Shown here: positions 1 to 7,035 of the stretch, piece by piece
Layout of the letters: each line of letters begins with the position of its first letter
How positions within the stretch are numbered: the first letter of the stretch is position 1
NCBI GenBank assembly: GCA_900546995.1
Contig: URFF01000064.1
Coordinates: forward strand, 1 to 10,652
DNA: 10,652 nt
Reading direction: 5' to 3'
Source: an uncultured Sutterella sp.
GTDB taxonomy: Bacteria > Pseudomonadota > Gammaproteobacteria > Burkholderiales > Burkholderiaceae_F
The notes under the pieces: model-generated
Seen by the model: the letters and a program-made list of their open reading frames with translations, nothing else
What the model was told of the DNA's origin: nothing
The model's database searches: none
Translations under genes and position numbers: made by a program

Positions 1-7
1 GGGGGGG
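1..7. repeat. G7 homopolymer at left edge
   Basis: The window opens with seven consecutive G followed by T. The right edge is seven C, which reads G7T on the opposite strand, so both edges look alike when read inward. This may be a genuine homopolymer where assembly stopped, an artefact of G-rich read ends, or a short terminal inverted repeat. The sequence alone cannot distinguish these. Confidence 0.6.
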
Positions 8-21
8 TGATTTATTTGTAA

Positions 22-48
22 ATTCAATATGTTATAACAACATTGAAT
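22..48. promoter_or_regulatory. AT-rich interrupted dyad upstream of the transfer operon
   Basis: An imperfect inverted repeat is visible. ATTCAA (22-27) pairs with TTGAAT (43-48), and TGTT (30-33) pairs with AACA (39-42), leaving a two-base bulge on the left arm. It lies in an AT-rich stretch just before the first candidate ATG of the operon, where an operator or promoter would be expected. No convincing -35/-10 pair was found. The reading frame of the first gene is also open through this stretch, so the dyad could instead lie inside a coding region cut by the window edge. Confidence 0.3.
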
Positions 49-80
49 CAAAAATCGATGCCATTGTCCGTGCAATCGGC

Positions 81-1004
81 ATGTACCCCATTCTCTTTTT
101 TAAGCTCACTCCCGAGTTGCGCCAATGTGTCGCCGAACACCACTGCCCCGTCAAAAGCAACTGGACCCACTTTTTCCTTGAAGCGAACCACATCTACCCT
201 CACGCTCAAGGGCTTTTTTGTGATAGCTATGCGTTTTTACAAAATCACTCGCATGATTTCATGAGGCAATTGTTTCGCTTGGAGCCCATTAACCAGACGC
301 TTTTACTCGAACATAAACCACCGGTTTTAGCGTTGGCGGCAACGCTAACCCACATCGGTCGCCCCGAACCCATGCCACTCACAAAGCCTGCCGGTCAATT
401 TGATGAGCCCTACTACCGCCTTTTGCACTCAGATCTACCGCACGCCATTGTGGCCTCCATTTTGCAGCTCACCCGCACGCGTGTTCGACAATTGCGCTCG
501 CAAATCAATCACACGGTGAAAGTCCGACGGCACGATGGCTCTCAAATCCGAGCCCTTGAGCGAAACACCATGCACCGCTTCATGCTCTTTTTAGCTGTGC
601 ATCTATTCAAACATTTTCGCCACTTCGGTCTTTCAACCATCCAGGCGTTTGTACAAGCAAGCAAAATGGTTCGTTCCATGCCGACGTTGAAAGCCCATCT
701 CGCCGATGAGTTTCACTTAAGCACCAACCTCTTTTATTGGCTTTATCATGAAGGGCACTTTGCCAACTCCCCCTGCCGATCCATTCAAGAGGAAGAATTA
801 GCGTTTCCGCAAAACTTTTTGGCGCTTTTTCATTTAGACGGAAAGTCCACCCTTCCAACACCTAAAAAGTGTGCGCAATTTACCATTCCTAAGTGGGCGA
901 CACCGGAAGACAAAAAACTCCTTCATGCCATCAACATTGCGGTCATGAATGACGAACCACTACGCCCCATCCTTATTCGCTATTGTGAGGATGGTTTCCG
1001 ATGA
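81..1004 (+). CDS. Unrecognised transfer-operon protein upstream of traI
   Basis: I do not recognise this 307-residue protein. It is the first of four genes joined by ATGA overlaps, so it is very probably made together with the relaxase and coupling-protein homologues. Residues about 113-145 are helix-rich and basic, with a Thr-Arg-Thr-Arg-Val-Arg-Gln-Leu segment near 131-138 that could be a DNA-contacting helix. Residues about 160-200 form a hydrophobic helical stretch. This order (basic helix pair, then a long helical bundle) loosely recalls FlhC-like regulators, but the FlhC cysteine pairs are absent, so this is a weak suggestion. No signal peptide or clear membrane segment is seen. The start is uncertain: ATG at 81 is the only ATG/GTG/TTG of this frame near the beginning, it lacks a clear ribosome-binding site, and the frame stays open to base 1. 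The gene may therefore be truncated at its 5' end by the window edge. Confidence 0.6.
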   Translation: MYPILFFKLTPELRQCVAEHHCPVKSNWTHFFLEANHIYPHAQGLFCDSYAFLQNHSHDFMRQLFRLEPINQTLLLEHKPPVLALAATLTHIGRPEPMPLTKPAGQFDEPYYRLLHSDLPHAIVASILQLTRTRVRQLRSQINHTVKVRRHDGSQIRALERNTMHRFMLFLAVHLFKHFRHFGLSTIQAFVQASKMVRSMPTLKAHLADEFHLSTNLFYWLYHEGHFANSPCRSIQEEELAFPQNFLALFHLDGKSTLPTPKKCAQFTIPKWATPEDKKLLHAINIAVMNDEPLRPILIRYCEDGFR

Positions 1005-2803
1005 AAGGATTTCCATTTTTTAATAAGAAGGCCGAGCCTGTCAAAGTCTCTCCCCGGTTTGACCATTGGCCTGAATGCCTTCAACCGATTGAACCGGACA
1101 AGCTTTTGGCAATTCACCATGAATCGGTACATCGCCTGAAACTCTCCTGGTCCGATGCAACAACCTGGGATCGTTTGATGTTGCCCTTAATTAAACAATA
1201 TGCGATGGTGACCCAACGCTTGCCCTACCAATCCCGAGGCATTTTCAGTCAAACGGACGGTTTATTTTTAGCTGGCATTCAGGCTGCCGCTTTTGCAATT
1301 GACATCATGGAAGAAAGCGTTCACTTGGAGCGTAACATCATGAGCCAGACCCTATTGCAAACTCGCCTTAAAGGGGCTGCCGCTTGCGCAACGCTTTTAA
1401 GTTTTCTTCATACATTGATTTATCGCATGGAGATTCAACCGGCTAATAAAGGATATCGCCCCTTTTTTGAAATCGATGAAGAAACCTTTGTTAGACACAC
1501 GCCATTTAATCCGCTTGCTACCCCTTACTATCAATGGGCAAAAGAGGTCATTGAATCAGCCTCAGGCAATCTCGCACCGACTCCAAAGCTTACTTGGAAA
1601 GCAACGATTGATCGTTCTGAAGGTCATTCTGCACTCAATTTATTTTTGGCTCGATCCGTACTCACAAGCGAGATGCTTACTTGGCTTGGTGAAGCCGGTC
1701 TTTTCCCCTTAATGGAACTCATGCAGTCGCTTACTCAAACGCATAGCACCCGATCGGACTCCAGTCTTTTAAGAGCCAAAGAGCTCGGCATTTATCGAGC
1801 CTCTCAGCTGGAGCGGGAAAAATTGGGCGCTCAATTAGGCGAAACTCTCGCTCCTTTAGGTTGGGAAGAAACGCTCATTCGACTTTTGCGAGCCCGCATT
1901 GTTTACGATTGGGATGTGAACAGCAAAGATAGCCCCTTGCGTCTAGGCTCCGACGGTCTCTTTTTATTTTGGCCCGATGTGTGCCCCATTCTTATCAATG
2001 ATCTAGCACAACGAGGTTTAACGGGGCTACCTAACGATCCAGATCTTTGGGCCGGACTCTTTTTAAAAGAAAGAATCACTGAACCCTCACACCGCAATCA
2101 AGCGGTGCTATTAATTGCGGTGACGCCAAATGCCAAACCCCGTCAGGCCATTAAACTTAATCACAAACTTTTTGCCACACATGAAAAGATTCTTTTAACC
2201 AAAATCCCCAAACGGTCTTTTGAAATCACTGATCTATCCTTCACTCAGGAAACGGCACTTTCAGAACTTAATCGCCAAATGCTTGAAACATTGGATGATG
2301 CGTTTAGAACAGATGCACCCGGTGAACTGCAAGCGACACCCAAACGAACCTATCAATTCCATTGCAAAAAGAAACTCACGCCGGAACTGCAAAACGCACT
2401 CGATGTCCTTTTTGAACGGTTAACAACCAATCCCATCCTCATTCAAAAACATTTGATCGATGAAGGGCTGCTCGTTATAGAACCGCTTTTAACAGGGATT
2501 AGCAATCTTTCTTTTAATTTACTCATCATGCAATTGCATAGTGAATCTCTGATTGAAAGCACCTCCAAAGGGGAACCTCGTTTTGTTGAACATCACCCCA
2601 CAGATGGCTCCACAATTCGTGGTGTCATCTTAAAGCCCTGCTACATTGCATCGGTTTTTCTCAATGGAACTGAAAGACAGGAAAACGATTTTTCTGAAAC
2701 CTTTAAAGCCTGCTTTCACCGTGATCCTCAACCCATGCGATTTGAGGATGAACACACAACCGACAATCCACAGCTATCCCTTAACTTGGAAAGTGACGAA
2801 TGA
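1001..2803 (+). CDS. traI: Divergent TraI_2/MobH-type relaxase homologue
   Basis: This 600-residue protein has the layout of the TraI_2/MobH relaxases of SXT-, PFGI-1- and TOL-type elements. Members nick and covalently bind oriT at the start of conjugation. The N-terminal part (about 30-230) aligns by eye with the TraI_2 domain, including Leu-Pro at 74-75, an Asp-Gly-Leu-Phe at 86-89 where the family has Gly-Gly-Leu-Leu, and a helix ending in Phe-Leu-His-Thr (135-138) where the family has a His-Asp pair. A winged-helix-like region lies near 315-360 (LFLFWPDV, then a GLTGLPNDPDLW segment). The C-terminal part (about 470-550) resembles TraI_2_C, with an IRGVILKP segment at 539-546. The family's HHH triplet and HDxGK motif are replaced (Ser-Arg-Gly at 78-80; His-Thr at 137-138), so normal metal-dependent catalysis is doubtful. 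ATG overlaps the upstream stop (ATGA), and GAGGAT at about 986 serves as ribosome-binding site. The symbol is assigned by family and position, not by demonstrated activity. Confidence 0.7.
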   Translation: MKGFPFFNKKAEPVKVSPRFDHWPECLQPIEPDKLLAIHHESVHRLKLSWSDATTWDRLMLPLIKQYAMVTQRLPYQSRGIFSQTDGLFLAGIQAAAFAIDIMEESVHLERNIMSQTLLQTRLKGAAACATLLSFLHTLIYRMEIQPANKGYRPFFEIDEETFVRHTPFNPLATPYYQWAKEVIESASGNLAPTPKLTWKATIDRSEGHSALNLFLARSVLTSEMLTWLGEAGLFPLMELMQSLTQTHSTRSDSSLLRAKELGIYRASQLEREKLGAQLGETLAPLGWEETLIRLLRARIVYDWDVNSKDSPLRLGSDGLFLFWPDVCPILINDLAQRGLTGLPNDPDLWAGLFLKERITEPSHRNQAVLLIAVTPNAKPRQAIKLNHKLFATHEKILLTKIPKRSFEITDLSFTQETALSELNRQMLETLDDAFRTDAPGELQATPKRTYQFHCKKKLTPELQNALDVLFERLTTNPILIQKHLIDEGLLVIEPLLTGISNLSFNLLIMQLHSESLIESTSKGEPRFVEHHPTDGSTIRGVILKPCYIASVFLNGTERQENDFSETFKACFHRDPQPMRFEDEHTTDNPQLSLNLESDE

Positions 2804-4692
2804 CCGACGATCAATTTGACGAGTCCTTTCATCGAGTCAATGCCTGGCGTCCAGCCTATGAAGGGTTTGCAATCACCGCTTGGGTCGTTGCACTATTTTG
2901 GACATTTCACCTTTATTTTTCAGATGAATTGCCGCTTGCCTGGTGCAGTCTCTTTTGGACTGTCATCACTTATAAGCTCATGACACGCATCCGAGGCTTC
3001 ATCAATGTCTTGGCAGCCAGAGCAGTCCTTTCCGGCTGCACACAAACCTTTATGACGTTTGAGCATTTGGCCACTCTCATGAAGGGTCACGAGAGTGATT
3101 TGTGGCTCGGGATCGGTTTCCGCTGGTGGCCGGAACACTCTCAAAAACTTTATGAACTCACCAAATGGGATTGGAGTCGACTACAGTTACCGAAGTGGCT
3201 CACACGATTCTTTCTCACCCATCCGGCATTGCCCGATGAAGCGGCGGGTCTTCCGATTATTCATGGCGTTTCAGATACCGATGAACCCATTTTTCGACCG
3301 ATTAAAAATTTTGAAGGTGGCTTATGTCTTTGCGGAACCACACAAGCCGGTAAAGGCGTTTATTTAAGTCACTTGGTTTCTCAATCCATCGCCCGAGGCG
3401 ATGTGGTGATTGTCATTGACCCCAAACACTCATCTCGCCTTAAAGACACGATTTATCATGCCTGTATGGCTTCAGGTCGAGATGAACCCTTGACCTTTCA
3501 CCCGGCCTTTCCCGATACCGGCATTCGGCTCGATCCCATGCATAGCTTTACCAATGCCACGGAAATCGCTTCCCGAATTCAACAGGCTTTTCCACCCAAT
3601 ATGGATGAAAGCTTTGCCAATTTCGCTTGGATGGCCGTGAACGCCATCGCGCAAGGGTTGATTGCACTTAATATCCGTCCCACACTACCCCTTATTGCCC
3701 GATACGTTCGTTTAGGCATCTACGATCTTTTGGAGTCGCTTTTAGTGCGTCATGCCGAACGTTATGCTGAGCCCGATTTGACGAAACGCATTCCGGAGTT
3801 AGCGAAACTTGCGGGGCGCCCGCCATTACCAACTTTATCGGAACGTTTAATGGCGCTTGTGGCATGGTACGAAATGGAACTCACTGAAAGTGAAAAAGAT
3901 CCCGCCATTGATGGTTTGGTTGAAGTTTTCCGACACAATCGAGAACATTACTCGAAAATCACCGCCTCCCTTTTACCGATTCTTTCAATGCTCACCACGG
4001 GAAAACTGGCTGACAGTTTATCGCCCACGGTGACTGATATTCATGACACGCGCCCCGTGATGAACTTGGAAAAAGTAATCAACGACGGTCACGTGCTTTA
4101 TATCGGGTTGGACGCCATGCCCAACCCCACGGTGGCGTCAACGCTTGCCGGTATTTGGCTTGCGGATCTCGCCAACATCGCCGGGCGTCGATACAACTTG
4201 GGACTTTCCGGTGGCAAAGCGCCACGCATCAGCCTTTTTGTCGATGAAATCGCCAATGTCATCAATGTCCCTTTAATTGAAATTCTCAATAAAGGGGCAG
4301 AATCCGGTATTCAAACAACGTGCGCCATGCAAACAATTGCCGACCTTGCTCACCGCATGGGTAGTGTGGAAGCCGCTCACGTTGTTTTAGCCAATCTCAA
4401 TAACCTCATTGCCCTTCGAACGAAAGATCAAATGACACAAAATTTTGTCGTTGAGACGCTCGGCAATACCTATATCACCAATCAAAGTAGAAGCTTTTCT
4501 GCTCGTTTACCAGACTCTTTAACACCTAACTACAACGCCGGTTCCTCTCATCAAGTGGATTCCACCATGGAGCCCATTTTTCCCGCCGCATTTCTTGGAA
4601 AACTCCCCAATTGTGAAGCGATTGTTCAGGTCTCGGCGGGCTACATCTATAAAACCCGATGTCCGATTTTGGTTAAAAGGATGCCCTCATGA
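2800..4692 (+). CDS. traD: TraD-type conjugative coupling ATPase (T4CP, SXT/PFGI-1 type)
   Basis: This is an inner-membrane coupling ATPase that would link the relaxase-DNA complex to the type IV secretion channel. Two hydrophobic segments (about 23-40 and 46-60) anchor the N-terminus. The cytoplasmic domain carries a Walker A motif, GTTQAGKG (179-186, Lys185), and a Walker B motif, RISLFVDE (476-483, Asp482-Glu483). Downstream are a Leu-Asn-Lys-Gly-Ala stretch (496-500) and a Gln-Thr-Ile-Ala-Asp-Leu stretch (511-516), as in TraD of SXT/TOL-type elements. At 630 residues it is full length for that subfamily. The residue after the Walker A lysine is Gly, not Thr or Ser; VirD4/TraG proteins also have this, so activity is not excluded. 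Start and stop overlap the neighbours by ATGA on both sides, which implies translational coupling. The traI-traD-membrane protein order matches SXT/R391. Confidence 0.9.
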   Translation: MTDDQFDESFHRVNAWRPAYEGFAITAWVVALFWTFHLYFSDELPLAWCSLFWTVITYKLMTRIRGFINVLAARAVLSGCTQTFMTFEHLATLMKGHESDLWLGIGFRWWPEHSQKLYELTKWDWSRLQLPKWLTRFFLTHPALPDEAAGLPIIHGVSDTDEPIFRPIKNFEGGLCLCGTTQAGKGVYLSHLVSQSIARGDVVIVIDPKHSSRLKDTIYHACMASGRDEPLTFHPAFPDTGIRLDPMHSFTNATEIASRIQQAFPPNMDESFANFAWMAVNAIAQGLIALNIRPTLPLIARYVRLGIYDLLESLLVRHAERYAEPDLTKRIPELAKLAGRPPLPTLSERLMALVAWYEMELTESEKDPAIDGLVEVFRHNREHYSKITASLLPILSMLTTGKLADSLSPTVTDIHDTRPVMNLEKVINDGHVLYIGLDAMPNPTVASTLAGIWLADLANIAGRRYNLGLSGGKAPRISLFVDEIANVINVPLIEILNKGAESGIQTTCAMQTIADLAHRMGSVEAAHVVLANLNNLIALRTKDQMTQNFVVETLGNTYITNQSRSFSARLPDSLTPNYNAGSSHQVDSTMEPIFPAAFLGKLPNCEAIVQVSAGYIYKTRCPILVKRMPS

Positions 4693-5300
4693 CAAAAAAC
4701 CTTTGGCTTATTTTTATTTTCGGATTATCAGCGTCTCTAATTTGGTGGCCGGGTGCTAAAAACGAAGCAACCATTCGACAACTCATTCAACAGGAACGCC
4801 TGTGGCAAGAAAAGCATCTTGGAGTGGATTTGGTTGAAGTCGTTGATGAACAACTGCGAGCCATTCAGCTCATTGCATTTAATGTTTCCTTTCTAAAAGA
4901 TGAACAATCCAATATTCCCTATACACGAAGCTTGGGGGAAGAAGATTTTCGTTTAGCCACCCAACGAGTAACTGAAAAACCGTACTTTCAGGCGCTTTTT
5001 GCTTTACTCGTTTTAAGTCTTGGGCGGCTTATTGTGACAGTGCTTCTCTTCGCTCTGTTACTCCCCTTTTTCATTGCGGCAATTATTGACGGGTTAGTTG
5101 AACGAAAAGTTAAAGGTCGAGAACTCAATCCTCCGGATCCCTACCGATTCCGCATTGCCTGTGCTGCATTAACAATTGCAATTGAAGGGCTCTTTTTAGT
5201 GAGTTTGATTCCGCTTTGGATCACACCGACAGTGATTCCGTCGTTTTTTCTTGGAATAGCTTACGTCGGTTACGCACTCACCCGACATCATTACTCTTAA
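4689..5300 (+). CDS. DUF4400/TIGR03747-type conjugative element membrane protein
   Basis: This 203-residue integral membrane protein has an N-terminal hydrophobic segment (4-20), a soluble charged region (22-98) and about three to four further membrane segments (about 99-132, 155-176 and 180-197). The signature DGLVERKVKGRE (134-145), placed after a membrane segment and followed by an aromatic-Arg stretch, matches the conserved loop of DUF4400 proteins. These are encoded next to traD in SXT/R391 and PFGI-1-class elements. The molecular role is not established for the family; position suggests a partner of the coupling protein at the inner membrane. The ATG overlaps the traD stop (ATGA), with AAGGATG shortly upstream as ribosome-binding site. 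It is the last gene of the transfer block in this window. Confidence 0.8.
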   Translation: MTKNLWLIFIFGLSASLIWWPGAKNEATIRQLIQQERLWQEKHLGVDLVEVVDEQLRAIQLIAFNVSFLKDEQSNIPYTRSLGEEDFRLATQRVTEKPYFQALFALLVLSLGRLIVTVLLFALLLPFFIAAIIDGLVERKVKGRELNPPDPYRFRIACAALTIAIEGLFLVSLIPLWITPTVIPSFFLGIAYVGYALTRHHYS

Positions 5301-5319
5301 AAAATCAAAACTACGAATA

Positions 5320-5362
5320 ACTCAATGTTGATAAGATACTCAATGCTATAGACTCATAGGAA
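5320..5362 (+). promoter_or_regulatory. Likely promoter with direct repeats and RBS before the AAA/nuclease gene
   Basis: The 68-base gap after the transfer operon holds two copies of ACTCAATG (5320-5327 and 5338-5345), 18 bases apart start to start. The second runs into TGCTATAGA (5344-5352), an extended -10 element of the TGnTATAnT kind. TTGATA at 5328-5333 is a -35-like hexamer but is only 13 bases from the -10, so it probably does not pair with it. TAGGAA (5357-5362) is a good ribosome-binding site six bases before the ATG at 5369. The repeats could be operator half-sites; this is inference. Confidence 0.4.
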
Positions 5363-5368
5363 CATTTT

Positions 5369-6946
5369 ATGCAACCGCTCCCTTTGGGACGATCGTCATT
5401 TAGTACGCTTCGAGCCAAAAACGAAATCTACGTTGATAAAACCGATTGGATTTATCAGCTGACACGTTTTGATACGAAAGCGTTGTTGATTCGCCCACGT
5501 CGTTTTGGCAAGTCGTTGCTGATCTCCACATTTGAATCATTGTTTGAAAACGGATTAAAAGACTTCCATGGATTAGCCATTGAGACGCTTTGGACTGACC
5601 GAACCTATCCTGTCGTTCGCTTGGATTTTTCGGGATTGAAAACATTCAAATCGTCAGAGCAATTTGAAGTGGCTTTTATGAGCTTTATTCTTGCCTCTTT
5701 TACCAAGGTTGGATTCCGCTATGAGCCAAAGAAGCCGATCGTCTTCCTTGACCAATTCAAGATGTGGCTTAATTCTCTGTCATCAAGCGCTTTAGTTATT
5801 TTAATTGACGAATACGACGCTCCCCTAACGGCCAATCTTGATGATAAAACAGCCTTTGAGGAAATCCGCAATCTCCTGAGTGACTTTTATGCAGCCATTA
5901 AAGAATACGAAGGGAAGATCCGCTTTTTCTTTATGACTGGTATTACAAAAATCAGCAGTACCAGTATCTTCTCCGCATTCAACAACTTACAAGATATTTC
6001 CATGGATCCGTTGTAAGGCTCGCTCATCGGTTATACACAAAAAGAAATTCAATATTATTTTAAGGACTACCTGGATCGAGCTGCTCAAGCTTTGAACTTA
6101 TCGGGATCTTCTGTCATAGAAAGACTTCAACAAAATTATGACGGATTTTGCTTTGATGAAAATGCCCAATCACACGTCTACTGCCCATGGTCAGTACTGA
6201 ATTTCTTTAATCGACCCGAACGTGGCTTTCAAAACTATTGGTATGCAAGCGGTGGACAACCTGCTGCTCTAATGAAATATCTAGCGAGCCACACCCTTGC
6301 AAAACCGATCAGTTACTCTGAAACCAAGGAAGTTCGGCTTTCAGAATTATCCGCCGCTAGACAATATGATGACATCGGTTTAGAAGCGTTACTCACCCAA
6401 GCCGGTTACTTAACCATTAAAGAAACAACGACTGATCAATACGCCATTTTGGGGTATCCCAATCTTGAAGTGGCAGTATCCATGGCTCAGCTTTACGCCG
6501 ATGAGTTGTTGTCTGGCAAACGACTTCGTCAGCCGGGTTCCACATTGATTACGCATGTTTTAGCAAAGGGGACATCAGATGAATTGGTAGAACAATTCAA
6601 TGGTGTCGTTAATGCCATTGACTACGTCAAATATCCCATTGTTGATGAAGCAAGTCTCCGAGCCTATATTCAAGTGCTTCTAATTGGAGCAGCCATGATT
6701 CCTCAAGTCGAAGTGCATTCGGCTCTTGGTCGTAGCGATATGGAAGTTTGCGCAGGCAACTGTCATTGGGTATTGGAATTCAAATATGCGTCAACAGAAT
6801 CCGAAGTCAATCGTCTGTTAAGAGAAGGCATTGAACAAGTTCATAGCCGCCACTATGGCATAACGACCGATCAACAGGATTTAAAACGATTGGTTTTAGT
6901 CTTTAACGCCCAAAAGCGTTCGTTTACAGCTTGGAAAGAGTGCTGA
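5369..6946 (+). pseudogene. AAA-ATPase-like / PD-(D/E)XK nuclease-domain protein, broken by one in-frame stop
   Basis: The full frame spans 526 codons, a normal length for proteins with an N-terminal AAA-ATPase-like domain (PF09820 type) and a C-terminal PD-(D/E)XK domain (PF08011 type), which are common as multicopy genes in gut bacteria. Their function is unknown. The first part shows the family start (PLGRSSFSTLRAKNEIYVDKT, about residues 5-25), a Walker A-like RPRRFGKS (42-49) and a Walker B-like LILIDEYD (about 143-150). A TAA at 6014-6016 (codon 216) follows Met-Asp-Pro-Leu, and the frame resumes with GSLIGYT, exactly as the family continues. Beyond it are the YDGF motif, a CPWSVLNFF stretch and the nuclease residues Asp457 and Glu470-Phe-Lys472. 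There is no frameshift. The family usually has Tyr at the stop position, so TAT or TAC to TAA is the simplest explanation. Without readthrough a 215-residue ATPase fragment would be made. No good start codon lies after the stop. Confidence 0.85.
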
Positions 6947-6954
6947 TTTAAAAA

Positions 6955-6994
6955 TCCCCTGAACACCGTCTCCAGCATTCAGGGGAAAATTTTT
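6955..6994. terminator. Bidirectional rho-independent terminator between convergent genes
   Basis: TCCCCTGAA (6955-6963) and TTCAGGGGA (6978-6986) form a perfect nine-base-pair stem with a 14-base loop. On the + strand it is followed by AAA and then TTTTT (6990-6994). On the - strand it is followed immediately by TTTTT (complement of 6950-6954). It therefore fits termination of both the ATPase/nuclease gene ending at 6946 and the autotransporter gene ending at 7036. Confidence 0.85.
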
Positions 6995-6998
6995 AAGT

Positions 6999-7021
6999 GG
7001 GCAGAAGTAATTTTTCTGCCC
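6999..7021 (-). terminator. Second hairpin just after the autotransporter stop codon
   Basis: GGGCAGAA (6999-7006) and TTCTGCCC (7014-7021) form a perfect eight-base-pair stem with a seven-base loop, 14 bases past the autotransporter stop. The U-run after it on the - strand is poor. It may act as the first of two tandem terminators or as a stabilising 3' stem, with the stronger hairpin at 6955-6994 behind it. Confidence 0.5.
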
Positions 7022-7035
7022 TTTGACTTCTTGTA

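Noticed and set aside
43..264. Short frame starting with TTG at 43 or ATG at 58 as an alternative first gene
   Set aside because: It overlaps the longer frame of the operon's first gene, has no ribosome-binding site or motif, and does not lead into the ATGA overlap chain.
5301..5368. Origin of transfer or attachment site in the gap after the transfer operon
   Set aside because: Only two short direct repeats and a promoter-like element are present; there is no extended inverted repeat, no tRNA end and no flanking integrase.
6092..6946. The second half of the ATPase/nuclease gene as an independent gene starting at TTG 6092
   Set aside because: It is the direct in-frame continuation of the upstream half, the conserved GSLIGYT segment lies before that TTG, and no ribosome-binding site is seen.
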